DNA of 64,000 nucleotides, from NCBI RefSeq assembly GCF_902463975.1, contig NZ_CABQHJ010000004.1, forward strand, positions 39,142 to 103,141, written 5' to 3'. Position numbers and translations under genes: made by a program. This DNA comes from Phascolarctobacterium_A sp902463975 (lineage in GTDB: Bacteria > Bacillota > Negativicutes > Acidaminococcales > Acidaminococcaceae). A model generated the notes under the pieces. It did no database searches, had not been told where the DNA came from, and saw only the letters and a program-made list of their open reading frames with translations. Positions 16,691-25,257 of the stretch are shown here, piece after piece (position 1 is the stretch's first letter; every line of letters starts with the position of its first letter).

Positions 16691-17986
16691 TTATAATTTT
16701 ATTTTATATATTTTGCGTGGGCGTCCTTTTGTTTCAGACATTTCCGAGCGGATTTCTTCGGCATAACCATGCTCCGTAAGGCAGGTGAGAATGCGACGGG
16801 CGCTGCGGGGCAGGATTTGCAGTATTGTGGCAAGCTCCTGTGCATTAAGCTCATCGCGTTCGTAAATTTTCAACGCATGGCAAATTTTACTTAAGGTGGC
16901 TTGGCTGAGAGATGTCTTTTTGCTTACTTCTTCCAACTGTGCGGAGGCATACTGAAAATCTATCTGCTGTGCGCTTCCTAAAGGACCGCTGATTGTTTTG
17001 TCGTCAAGTACGACATACCAGCTGCCTTTTTTATCGGCGCAAGCATGCTTTAAAGCAATAACGGCATTATATTCTGCTTCGCGGGCACTGTTGCCTATGC
17101 CGATACCGCAGGCACGCAGGCTTTTGTTTAAATCGCGCAGAATCGGCAGTTCGGGCAGGCTGGTGAAGCTGTTGGTGAGCTGCTCTAAGCTGCCGCGCGT
17201 GGTGAAAATATAAAAATTACCTTCGTTGGCGGGCTTCAATGAGCCGCTGATGTTTTTGGTGTAGCTGATGAGCTTTTGCGAGATAGCGATTTCCCGGCTG
17301 TATAAGTCATCTACGGAATAAAAATTATCTTTATCTCCCAGCAGATTAAAGCTGAATACCTGCACGGCAATTTGGCCTTCCCGGAGTTTTTTTATACGGA
17401 ATTGCGTTAAAATTACGTTTAAAATATTGCGTACGGTAACACGCACCGGCATAATACAGAAGGTCGGAATGCCTTCTGACTCCAATAGGCTTTTCACATA
17501 GCAGCTTCTGGTGACAGCAGCTTTAGTGATGCCTTTTTTAAAGAGCTCACGATGAAAAGCAGCATATCCGTTGAGCGATAAGGCACCATGCTCATCGGAT
17601 AAATGATTAATAACGTTATAGTTTATCTGCATATCATCCAGAGCGCGGGTAATGTCATAATAGGGGATTGTATCTATACTTAATTCATCTATTTTAAAGC
17701 CTTGGTAAATAGTAGTGCAGAGTGTTTTATAAAAGCTGGCACCGCGGTATGGAATGTAGTAGACGGGCTTTTGTGCTTTGCCCCAGTTTTTTATATGCAG
17801 ATGATTTATCTGGTCAAAGACGAGCCAGGAGTCAAACTCCTGTTGGTGGTTATCGATAATATTCAGTGTATGTGTTCCGTCAGGATCAATGAATGCAGTA
17901 ATTTCGTAGTCATTATATTCTTCTATGACTTCCTGCAGGATATTTATGTTATGTTCTTCGCTGATAACGCCTAACCTTATTTTCAT
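16691..17986 (-). CDS. Transcriptional regulator, unrecognised family, C-terminal winged helix
   Basis: Protein of 431 residues that I cannot place in a named family. Three parts can be seen. The N-terminal alpha/beta region (about 1-215) begins MKIRLGVISEEHN and resembles a ligand- or receiver-type Rossmann fold. The middle region (about 220-345) carries FYIFTTRGSLEQL and ends ACGIGIGNSAREAEYNA, reminiscent of the end of a degenerate GGDEF domain. The C-terminus (about 350-431) is a helix-turn-helix plus wing with KGRPRKIYKI. No signal peptide or membrane segment. Start: ATG at 17986 with GGAGG five bases upstream. It is followed by a terminator and then the M20 peptidase, a possible target. 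Confidence 0.6.
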   Translation of the reverse strand: MKIRLGVISEEHNINILQEVIEEYNDYEITAFIDPDGTHTLNIIDNHQQEFDSWLVFDQINHLHIKNWGKAQKPVYYIPYRGASFYKTLCTTIYQGFKIDELSIDTIPYYDITRALDDMQINYNVINHLSDEHGALSLNGYAAFHRELFKKGITKAAVTRSCYVKSLLESEGIPTFCIMPVRVTVRNILNVILTQFRIKKLREGQIAVQVFSFNLLGDKDNFYSVDDLYSREIAISQKLISYTKNISGSLKPANEGNFYIFTTRGSLEQLTNSFTSLPELPILRDLNKSLRACGIGIGNSAREAEYNAVIALKHACADKKGSWYVVLDDKTISGPLGSAQQIDFQYASAQLEEVSKKTSLSQATLSKICHALKIYERDELNAQELATILQILPRSARRILTCLTEHGYAEEIRSEMSETKGRPRKIYKIKL

Positions 17987-18074
17987 GTGAACCTCCAAGG
18001 AATAAAGAATGGATTGTTTGTTATTCCTTATTATAGGATATATTATACACTCAATATAGCTTTGGTAAAAGAAT

Positions 18075-18929
18075 TTATTGCGGTTCTAATTCTTTTATTC
18101 TGTCGATTGCAGCAAGTCCGCAGCCGATGCCGTGGTCATGCAGTGCCAGCAGCTTGTGCGGCTTGATATCGAATTTATCAATCGTAAGCGGAATCTGCGG
18201 GCGGATGATGACAGCCTTGCCCTCACGTTCCATTTTCTCGACAGCTTCCAGCTGCTCGTTGTAGAGCTTAGGACGCTGCTCCATGATATCCCACAGCTTG
18301 GGATATTTTTTATAAACGGATTTGAGCAGAAATTTGGGCACGCCTTTTTTCTTGCGGTAGCCTTCGTTGCGTGTGAGCACTACAATCAGCTTTTTGTAGC
18401 CTGCGTCGAGTGCTTTTTGGTAGGGAATGGGTGCCAGCAGCGCACCGTCGAGCAGCGCACGTCCTTCATGCTTGACAACAGGTGCGACAAAGGGCATGGA
18501 AGAAGAAGCACGCACAGGAATAAAGTCCTGACCCATTGCTTCCTGATCGTACCAGACGCTTTCGCCGTTGACGATATCGGTAGCAGCTACCTGCAGCGTG
18601 CCGGGATAGACGCGGTAGGCAGCATAGTCGAAGGGGAGCAGATGCTTGGGCAGCTCATTGAAGATGAAGTCAAAGCCGAAGATGCTGCCGCTTTTAATCC
18701 AGTTGCGCACGCTGAAGTAACGCTTATCTGTGACGTAATGCTCGATAATCTGGCGTGTGCGCAGCGGTTGGGCAGACATATATGATAAAATATTGCAGGC
18801 TCCGGCCGAGACGGCGGTGATGTAGGGGAAGGTGAGCTGGTGCGCCAAAAAGGCTTCAAATACACCGGCGGAAAACATGCCCCGCATACCGCCGCCCTCC
18901 AGAACGAGAGCTGTTTTTTGTAAATGCAT
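18075..18929 (-). CDS. Patatin-like phospholipase family protein
   Basis: Serine acyl hydrolase of 284 residues with the patatin catalytic layout: oxyanion-hole motif EGGGMRGMFSAGV near residue 12, nucleophile Ser in the TAVSAGACN elbow near residue 42, and the partner Asp in LLDGALLAP near residue 160. There is no signal peptide, so the enzyme is probably cytoplasmic or membrane-associated. The YjjU-type bacterial branch has this size; its physiological substrate is not known, and phospholipid or lysophospholipid hydrolysis is the general expectation. AGGAGG precedes the ATG. The regulator gene lies 88 nt downstream on the same strand. Confidence 0.88.
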   Translation of the reverse strand: MHLQKTALVLEGGGMRGMFSAGVFEAFLAHQLTFPYITAVSAGACNILSYMSAQPLRTRQIIEHYVTDKRYFSVRNWIKSGSIFGFDFIFNELPKHLLPFDYAAYRVYPGTLQVAATDIVNGESVWYDQEAMGQDFIPVRASSSMPFVAPVVKHEGRALLDGALLAPIPYQKALDAGYKKLIVVLTRNEGYRKKKGVPKFLLKSVYKKYPKLWDIMEQRPKLYNEQLEAVEKMEREGKAVIIRPQIPLTIDKFDIKPHKLLALHDHGIGCGLAAIDRIKELEPQ

Positions 18930-19071
18930 AGTAGATTCCTCCTAATTGCTATTATACACTAGCGTTTTAGATATACCAATAGCAGATGGAACTGTAAATG
19001 TAAAATATCGGTGAGCAAAGCGTTTAGGCTCCGTCCGTATAATAATGCAGTCACAATGTTGCAAGACGGCA

Positions 19072-19121
19072 AAACGACCTGTTGAAGTCTATTCCGAGAA
19101 CTAAACTTCAGCAGGTCGTTT
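19072..19121 (-). terminator. Strong hairpin after the small membrane-protein gene
   Basis: Seventeen-bp stem with one G-U pair (19072-19088 with 19105-19121), followed on the minus strand by four T. It is 16 nt past the stop of the gene at 19138. Confidence 0.65.
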
Positions 19122-19137
19122 AATATAACGCCTTAGC

Positions 19138-19356
19138 TTATCTGTACTTATTGGTGTGCTTCTTTTTGGTGTGCTGCTCGCGGTAATCGGCCTGCACCTG
19201 ATATACCTGATAGATATACAGAGCGCACAGGGGAATAGCTACAATCAGGCCTAACCAGCGGTTGTTGAAGAAGTAGCTGCCGGCCATGCCGCCAAGCAAG
19301 CTGATGATAAGTACAATCAGCATATTAACCTTGATTTTCATTAAATATTTTTTCAT
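19138..19356 (-). CDS. Small two-helix membrane protein, unknown function
   Basis: Predicted 72-residue protein: a short basic N-terminus (MKKYLMKIKVN), two hydrophobic helices (about 11-29 and 34-52) separated by FFNNRW, and a highly basic, polar tail ending KKKHTNKYR. The start is the ATG at 19356 because GGGAGG lies nine to ten bases upstream; the open frame reaches 19413 but has no site there. It sits 53 nt downstream of gluQ on the same strand and may be co-transcribed with it. I do not recognise a family. Confidence 0.6.
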   Translation of the reverse strand: MKKYLMKIKVNMLIVLIISLLGGMAGSYFFNNRWLGLIVAIPLCALYIYQVYQVQADYREQHTKKKHTNKYR

Positions 19357-19409
19357 TATATATTCCTCCCAGGTTTTATAATCAGTGTAATGTGTTATTG
19401 CCTGCGCAA

Positions 19410-20366
19410 TCAAAGCAATTGCGGTACAACGATGTTGTCTTGGGGAACTTTTTCCGGATGGAAAAGCGGCAGCAGCTCTGCTGCTGTAAGAGGCTCCGGC
19501 TTGGGCAGCTGGCCTGCAAGATAGGCCAGGAGGCCGATAATAGGCTCCGGACTGCCGAAGTGCTGCCTGAGGGCGGCGATTTCCAGATCACCGTCGCGCT
19601 TGGAAAGCCTGCGTCCCGCAGCATCTGTCAGCAGCGGAATGTGGCAGAAGGACGGCGGCGTAAGGTTCAGCAGGCGGTAAAGATAAAGCTGTACCGGTGT
19701 GGAGCTGAGCAAATCGCAGCCACGCACTACCTGATTTACGCCCATGAGCGCATCGTCGATGACTACAGCTAACTGGTAGGCGTATATTCCGTCGCTGCGG
19801 CGCAGGATAAAGTCACCGCATTCGTGCACCAGGTTGGCCTGTTGCCTGCCGTAGTGCATATCCGTAAAGGCGATAAGCTCGTCAGCAACCTTAATGCGCC
19901 AGGCGGGATGGCGCTGCTGCATTTTGGCGCTGCGCTGTGCTGCCGTCAGCTCGCGGCAGGTTCCGGCGTAAATAATACGTCCGTCGCTGGCGTGAGGTGC
20001 TTCGGCGGCGTGCAGCTCGCTGCGGCTGCAAAAGCAGGGATAGACAAGCTCCTGCTGCTGTAAAAGGTCAAAGTAGTGAGCATAGATATCGCTGCGGCGG
20101 CTTTGGAAAAAGCTGTCGCTAGCGGCGCTGCAGTATGCACCCTCGTCCCAGGTGAGGCCCAGCCATTCCAGCTCGCGTGCCAATGCGTCAGCCTTAGCGC
20201 GCGAGCAGCGCTGCGGGTCCAGGTCTTCGATGCGCAAAACTATTTTGCCGCCGCTGCTTTTGGCATAGAGCCAGGCCAGCAGACTGCAGAAAACGTTGCC
20301 CAAATGCAAAAAGCCGCTGGGCGTAGGCGCAAAGCGTCCTACGACAGGCGCAGTAGCTGCTGCCAT
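19410..20366 (-). CDS. gluQ: Glutamyl-Q tRNA(Asp) synthetase
   Basis: Class I aminoacyl-tRNA synthetase paralogue of 318 residues that lacks an anticodon-binding domain. It charges the queuosine of tRNA(Asp) with glutamate. The HIGH-type motif is GFLHLGN near residue 20 and the KMSKS-type motif is RRLSKRD near residue 245. Zinc ligands appear as CFCSR followed by a Tyr and GTCREL, matching the C-x-C...Y...C pattern of GluQ-RS rather than full GluRS. Length agrees with the family. GAGGTGG precedes the ATG. The gene implies that the organism makes or salvages queuosine. Confidence 0.92.
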   Translation of the reverse strand: MAAATAPVVGRFAPTPSGFLHLGNVFCSLLAWLYAKSSGGKIVLRIEDLDPQRCSRAKADALARELEWLGLTWDEGAYCSAASDSFFQSRRSDIYAHYFDLLQQQELVYPCFCSRSELHAAEAPHASDGRIIYAGTCRELTAAQRSAKMQQRHPAWRIKVADELIAFTDMHYGRQQANLVHECGDFILRRSDGIYAYQLAVVIDDALMGVNQVVRGCDLLSSTPVQLYLYRLLNLTPPSFCHIPLLTDAAGRRLSKRDGDLEIAALRQHFGSPEPIIGLLAYLAGQLPKPEPLTAAELLPLFHPEKVPQDNIVVPQLL

Positions 20367-20577
20367 TTTATCTCACCACCTCGACGTAATATCAATATAT
20401 ACTATAATATTTTACCATAAACTCTCCTGCTTTGCTAAGGAGATTAGTGCAGCGACGGAAAAAGTTTGCTATAGCCAGTGATTTCACGATAAACTCACTG
20501 TTTTGCCTGCCTGCTTTGCTGTATAATGTAATTATAAAAAGTATGCTGTTTATAAGCTTAAGGAATGGGGTGTAAAA

Positions 20578-21138
20578 ATGACAGAATGCTTAGATGAGCA
20601 TAAAATGAAATATGCTGTTGATACGGATAAGGAGGCAGAGGATATCTGCCGTTGGGCTGCTGCCCGCGCCGGTGTGATTGTAGTTGCTCCGGTAGTAGGT
20701 ACGATGACACTGATGGCTAACGAGGTTTATATGATTACCCGCCTGGCCAAGCTGCGCGGTGTCAAGCTTTCCGAAAGTGCCGTGCTGGGGCTGTTGGGTT
20801 CACTGGGCGGTGCCTTTGTAGGGCAGACGCTGGCGACGCTGATTCCCTTTGCGCCGGTGCAGATTCCTGTAGGTATGTCGGTGACGTATGCTGTGGGCAA
20901 GGTGGCGAATGCCTGGCTGGCAGCAGGCTGCCCGGAGGATTTGTCGGCCTTTAAGTCTACTTATGAGGAGGCACGCATTGAAGGCATCAAAATGCTGGGC
21001 GAGCTGAAGAACATGGCCTGCAAGGATAAGCCGCTGGGTGATGAAAGCCGCCGCTTTGAGGTGGATGACGATTCGCCGGCAAATAAAAAGGTCGACGATT
21101 TGCTGCGTAAGGTAAAGGGCGTGTTGAAGAAGGACTGA
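20578..21138 (+). CDS. DUF697-like membrane-associated protein
   Basis: Protein of 186 residues. A polar N-terminus is followed by RWAAARAGVIVVAPVVGTMTLMANEVYM and a second hydrophobic Gly/Ala-rich stretch (about 75-115), giving two membrane-type helices of the kind found in DUF697/YcjF-like, GTPase-associated proteins. The C-terminus (about 125-186) is charged and predicted helical. A GGGGTG site precedes the ATG. It has its own terminator and is probably monocistronic. Function unknown; a role in iron-sulfur or envelope stress has been suggested for relatives but is not visible here. Confidence 0.6.
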   Translation: MTECLDEHKMKYAVDTDKEAEDICRWAAARAGVIVVAPVVGTMTLMANEVYMITRLAKLRGVKLSESAVLGLLGSLGGAFVGQTLATLIPFAPVQIPVGMSVTYAVGKVANAWLAAGCPEDLSAFKSTYEEARIEGIKMLGELKNMACKDKPLGDESRRFEVDDDSPANKKVDDLLRKVKGVLKKD

Positions 21139-21151
21139 GACACCTGCTTAT

Positions 21152-21186
21152 GCCGGTAGTGTAGTTCTTATGCTGCCGGCTTTTTT
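21152..21186 (+). terminator. Terminator after the DUF697-like gene
   Basis: Eight-bp stem GCCGGTAG / CTGCCGGC (one G-U pair) followed by six T. Confidence 0.85.
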
Positions 21187-21196
21187 ATAATTCTTT

Positions 21197-21226
21197 TTTA
21201 CACCATAAGAAGTTTTGTTGTATAAT
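21197..21226 (+). promoter_or_regulatory. Promoter of trmB and probably ftsW-pbp
   Basis: -35 TTTACA (21197-21202), 18-nt spacer and -10 TATAAT (21221-21226), 38 nt before the trmB ATG. Confidence 0.65.
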
Positions 21227-21263
21227 AGATAATTGAGAAAATATTTTTATGTGAGGTCTGACT

Positions 21264-21902
21264 ATGCGCTTAAGAAAAAAACCATGGATTGAAGAAGCTA
21301 TGAAGGAAGTGCAGGGAGAATACGTTTTCCTGCATGATATTGATAAGTTCAAGGGACATTGGCAGGAGATGTTTCCGGGCAAACGTCTGTGTCTGGAAAT
21401 TGGCTGTGGCAAGGGACGCTTTACCATCGGCATGGCAGAGCTGTATCCGGATAAGGCCTTTATCGGCATTGAAACACAGCATGATATTGCCTATTTCCCT
21501 GCGAAGGCTGCCAAGGATAAAGAGCTGACGAATGTAAAAATCATTTGCGCTAACGCTGAAAACCTGCTGGACTGGTTCGAGCCGGGCGAAATCAAGGAGC
21601 TGTACCTGAACTTCAGTGACCCTTGGCCGAAGGCACGTCATGCCAAACGCCGTCTGACGCACCGCAACTTCCTGGCGCTGTATAAGCAGCTTTTGGGCGA
21701 GGGCGGTCACCTGCGCTTTAAAACAGATAACCGCGCTTTGTTTGATTTTTCCGTAGAGGAATTCAAGGAGTTCGGCCTGCAGATTATTGCTTTGAGCTAT
21801 GACCTGCATCATTCTGAATATGAGAATCCTGTACAGACAGAATATGAGCAGAAATTCAGTGCGCTGGGAACGCCAATCAATTTCTGCGAGGTAGTTTTTT
21901 AA
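21264..21902 (+). CDS. trmB: tRNA (guanine-N7-)-methyltransferase
   Basis: SAM-dependent enzyme of 212 residues that forms m7G at position 46 of tRNA. The SAM-binding loop is LEIGCGKGRFTIGMA near residue 45. The family signature NFSDPWPKARHAKRRL (about 115-132) is intact, followed by LRFKTDN. The ATG at 21264 has a GAGGT site. ftsW begins 13 nt after the stop, so the genes are probably co-transcribed, although they are functionally unrelated. Confidence 0.97.
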   Translation: MRLRKKPWIEEAMKEVQGEYVFLHDIDKFKGHWQEMFPGKRLCLEIGCGKGRFTIGMAELYPDKAFIGIETQHDIAYFPAKAAKDKELTNVKIICANAENLLDWFEPGEIKELYLNFSDPWPKARHAKRRLTHRNFLALYKQLLGEGGHLRFKTDNRALFDFSVEEFKEFGLQIIALSYDLHHSEYENPVQTEYEQKFSALGTPINFCEVVF

Positions 21903-21915
21903 GTAAGGCTTTGCC

Positions 21916-23112
21916 ATGAAGAAGAGATTTTTGTTATGGGACAATCCCTGCATTGCTGTTTATGCACTTGTGGGAGTTTTGCTGCTGGTGGGTGGCATAA
22001 ATGTGTTCAGTGCCAGCTTTGTGAAGGCACAAGGGATGTTTGGTGACGGTCTTTATTTTCTGCTTTTGTATTATGTCTATGCGTTGCTTGGCATAGTAGC
22101 AATTGCTATTATCCGCTATTTTGGCTACAAATTTTGGTTGAATAAAAAATTGCTTTACTTGGCTTTGGCTGTTGTATTGGGCATGCTGATAGCAGTTGAG
22201 TTTGTGGGAGAGGTCAATAATGGCGCTGCCCGATGGCTCAAAATCGGTCCGCTTAAGCTTCAGCCATCGGAAATAGCCAAGCCTTTGCTGATAATGATAG
22301 CTGCGAAGTATCTGGGCAATGTGATGAAGCGGGGTGAAAGATTAAGCCAGCGCCTTGGCGATTGTCTGTGCGTAATAATCCCGACGCTGGTTATTGGTTT
22401 TCTTGTTTATAAGCAGCCTGATATGGGAACGGCAGCAATTATCGTGGCTCTGGTCATGGGATTATTTGTTGTTGCCGGTCTGCCTATGCTTTGGGTAACC
22501 GGTATGGGTATCTTAGGTGTCGTGGGAGGCGGCATTCTGGCTTTTTCTTCGGAGTATCGTGCGCACCGTTTCATGGTATGGCTTGACCCCTGGCTTGACG
22601 CTCAGGGCAGGGGTTATCAGACAATACAGTCACTGAAGGCCATTGGCAGTGGCGGGCTTACAGGTACCGGCTGGGGACATGGTGCAGCTAAGTTTGCTTT
22701 CCTGCCGGAGTCACATACGGACTTTGCCTTTGCTATTTTTTGTCAGGAAAATGGTTTAATTGGTGCTTTCCTGTTGCTTCTTGTATTTTGTCTTTTGTGT
22801 GCTGCCTTTTGTAAGATTGCCTTCCATACACGTGATAAGGTTGGCTTTTTGCTGGCTGTCGGTGTTACCTTTTTAATTATCGGCCAGGCAGTTTCCAATA
22901 TGGCCATGGTTTGCGGCTTGCTGCCTGTTATCGGCGTACCGCTTACCTTTATCAGCTATGGTGGTACCTCAATGGTAATTTCGATGGCAGCAATCGGCCT
23001 GCTGTTGTCAGTTTATGATGAGGAAGAGCGTCTGCAGAAGCTGGAGGACGAGCCGCCGGAAAAACGCCGCAGTGATTTGCGCGTTGTGCATAGCGGGAGG
23101 TGGCAGCGGTGA
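21916..23112 (+). CDS. ftsW: FtsW/RodA/SpoVE-family peptidoglycan glycosyltransferase
   Basis: SEDS-family protein of 398 residues with about ten transmembrane helices that polymerises lipid II. Family motifs are visible: NNGAARWLKIGPLKLQPSE, then AHRFMVWLDPWLDAQGRGYQ, and PVIGVPLTFISYGGTS near the C-terminus. Its stop codon overlaps the GTG start of a class B penicillin-binding protein (GTGA at 23109-23112), the usual SEDS-bPBP pairing. This makes a division role (FtsW with FtsI) or an SpoVE-like role more likely than RodA. The ribosome site before the ATG is weak. Confidence 0.9.
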   Translation: MKKRFLLWDNPCIAVYALVGVLLLVGGINVFSASFVKAQGMFGDGLYFLLLYYVYALLGIVAIAIIRYFGYKFWLNKKLLYLALAVVLGMLIAVEFVGEVNNGAARWLKIGPLKLQPSEIAKPLLIMIAAKYLGNVMKRGERLSQRLGDCLCVIIPTLVIGFLVYKQPDMGTAAIIVALVMGLFVVAGLPMLWVTGMGILGVVGGGILAFSSEYRAHRFMVWLDPWLDAQGRGYQTIQSLKAIGSGGLTGTGWGHGAAKFAFLPESHTDFAFAIFCQENGLIGAFLLLLVFCLLCAAFCKIAFHTRDKVGFLLAVGVTFLIIGQAVSNMAMVCGLLPVIGVPLTFISYGGTSMVISMAAIGLLLSVYDEEERLQKLEDEPPEKRRSDLRVVHSGRWQR

Positions 23113-25142
23113 AGCGTTTTTCTTTATTGGATGCGCAAAAACGTTTTGTTAGCCTGTGTTTATTGATGGGATTGTTAGTGTTCCTTGTATTTTTGCGACT
23201 TGTCTGGCTGCAGGTGGTAGATGCCGCAAAGTACAAGGAAATGAGCAAATACCAGATGACATTAGATTATGAGCGCGGCACTCCGCGCGGACGCATTATG
23301 GACCGCGATGGAGAGGAGCTGGCCGTGAGCATTATGACGGGCTCGCTTTATGCGGACCCCGAGAAGATGGTTGACAGCGAGAACAGAATAAAAGAGCATG
23401 GGCCGCGTGATGCACGTCGCCTGTGTGCTAATCTGCTGGCGCCGGTGCTGAAGCGGGATCCCGAAAAGCTTTATAAGGACTTTTGTGGCGGCGGTAATTA
23501 CCTTTGGCTGAAGCGTTATATGGATCCCAAGGAAGTGGCGCAAATCCAGAAAATTATTGACGATAATGATTTGCCTGGCCTGCATTTTGAGCAGGAAAGC
23601 AAGCGCTACTATACTAAAAAGCGGGCAGCGGCACAGGTTATCGGCTATGTTGGTACGGATGATAAGGGACTGGCCGGTATTGAACACGCATATGATGACC
23701 TGCTTAAAGGTAAGAAAACGCTTTATTCATGTCTCATGGATGCTAACGGCAAGCGGCTGGTAGGACTGCTGTTTAATGAGCCTGCGCATGATTTGCAGCG
23801 TAAGCAGGAGCAGCTGCCGACAATCTATTTGACCTTGGACAGCAAAATCCAGTATGTGCTGGAGGATGCTATGGATGATGCTATGAAGCGCACCAAGGCT
23901 CAGGGAGCAGCGGCAATCATCATGGATCCGTATACCGGCGAAATCCTTGGTATGGTCAGTCGTCCGACTTTTGATCCAAATAATTTTGGCAAATATAGTG
24001 CTGATAGCTGGAAGAACCGTGCTGTTTCGCTGGTTTACGAGCCTGGCTCGGTCTTTAAGCCGATTGTAGGCTGCATGGGCCTGACGGAGGGTATTATTAC
24101 GCCAGATACACTAATTCAGGACAACGGTCATATCAAGATTGCTGACCGCACTATTTATAACTGGGACGGCGAGGGCCTGGGCACGGTGCCCTTTTCCACG
24201 GTTATCAAGTTTTCGATTAATACCGGTATGGTACAGCTTGGCATGCAGCTGGGAGCGGAAAAGCTTACGAGCTATGCGAAAAAGTTCGGCTTTGGCTCGC
24301 CCACCGGCATCGAGCTTCCCGGTGATGAAAACGGCATCCTGTATAATCCCAAGAATATGTACGAACCTGATATTGCTACCATGGCCATTGGCCAGGGCAT
24401 TGGTGTGACACCGCTGCAGGAGCTGCGCGCGATTTGCGCTATTGCCAACGGTGGTGAGCTGCTGCAGCCATATATCGTCAAAAAAATAGTGGCTGCTGAC
24501 GGAACTGTCATCAAGGAGGGCAAGAAGACGGTGGTGCGCAATGTCATTACCGAGCAGGTGGCACGACAGATGCGCGAGATGATGGAAATGGTAGTCAGCG
24601 AGGGTGGCGGTAAGACTGCTTCCATTAAGGGCTATCGCATTGCCGGCAAGACCGGTACGGCCGAAAAGCGGGCTGAGAGCGGCATTGGTTACGCTGCCGG
24701 TCAGTACATTGCTTCCTTCGTAGGCTTTGTGCCTGCTGATAAACCGCGCTATGCGATGATCGTTATGCTGGATACACCGAAGGGTGCCTTCTACGGCTCG
24801 CAGGTCAGCGCGCCTATCTTCCGCGATACGCTGCAGCAGATTCTGGTAGCAAAGGGCATTCAGCCTGTCTACAGTAAGGGCTTACCTTCGTTTGAGGAGT
24901 TGAATACTGTCAGCCAGAAGGCTGATAACAAGCCGAAGCAGCTGCCGGTGCTGCAAAGAATGCCAGACGGCAAAATCAAGCTGCCGGATTTCAAAGGCTT
25001 GGATATGCGTAATACTGTCGACCTGCTGGAGCCGTATAAGCTGCGGCTGAAGCCTTATGGCAGCGGCCATGCGTGGCAGCAGAAGCCGCCACCTGGTAGC
25101 GAGGTGCTTGAAAACACTACGGTAGAAGTGTGGTTTAACTAA
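23109..25142 (+). CDS. Class B penicillin-binding protein (transpeptidase) with PASTA domain
   Basis: Peptidoglycan transpeptidase of 677 residues, FtsI/SpoVD type. One N-terminal membrane helix (about 15-35) is followed by the dimerisation domain (RGTPRGRIMDRDG) and the transpeptidase domain with SVFK (active Ser), SINTG (SxN) and KTGT motifs. One PASTA-like domain lies at the C-terminus (about 615-677). Start: GTG at 23109, eight bases after GGAGG and overlapping the ftsW stop; the earlier GTG at 23100 is too close to that site. It works with FtsW at the septum. One PASTA domain is typical of SpoVD/FtsI in Firmicutes. Confidence 0.93.
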   Translation: MKRFSLLDAQKRFVSLCLLMGLLVFLVFLRLVWLQVVDAAKYKEMSKYQMTLDYERGTPRGRIMDRDGEELAVSIMTGSLYADPEKMVDSENRIKEHGPRDARRLCANLLAPVLKRDPEKLYKDFCGGGNYLWLKRYMDPKEVAQIQKIIDDNDLPGLHFEQESKRYYTKKRAAAQVIGYVGTDDKGLAGIEHAYDDLLKGKKTLYSCLMDANGKRLVGLLFNEPAHDLQRKQEQLPTIYLTLDSKIQYVLEDAMDDAMKRTKAQGAAAIIMDPYTGEILGMVSRPTFDPNNFGKYSADSWKNRAVSLVYEPGSVFKPIVGCMGLTEGIITPDTLIQDNGHIKIADRTIYNWDGEGLGTVPFSTVIKFSINTGMVQLGMQLGAEKLTSYAKKFGFGSPTGIELPGDENGILYNPKNMYEPDIATMAIGQGIGVTPLQELRAICAIANGGELLQPYIVKKIVAADGTVIKEGKKTVVRNVITEQVARQMREMMEMVVSEGGGKTASIKGYRIAGKTGTAEKRAESGIGYAAGQYIASFVGFVPADKPRYAMIVMLDTPKGAFYGSQVSAPIFRDTLQQILVAKGIQPVYSKGLPSFEELNTVSQKADNKPKQLPVLQRMPDGKIKLPDFKGLDMRNTVDLLEPYKLRLKPYGSGHAWQQKPPPGSEVLENTTVEVWFN

Positions 25143-25257
25143 AAATTTTTGTATTATTTTACTTCCCCGGGCAGGAAAAAAGCTGCTCGGAGAAGAACTA
25201 TATATGATACTTTGTTTCCAGTTGTATTTTTACGCAATGAAATAGGAGGAGATAAAC

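Noticed and set aside
25143..25257. Tetrahydrofolate riboswitch before fhs
   Set aside because: Only a short hairpin (about 25168-25192) is present; the conserved THF-aptamer segments are not visible.
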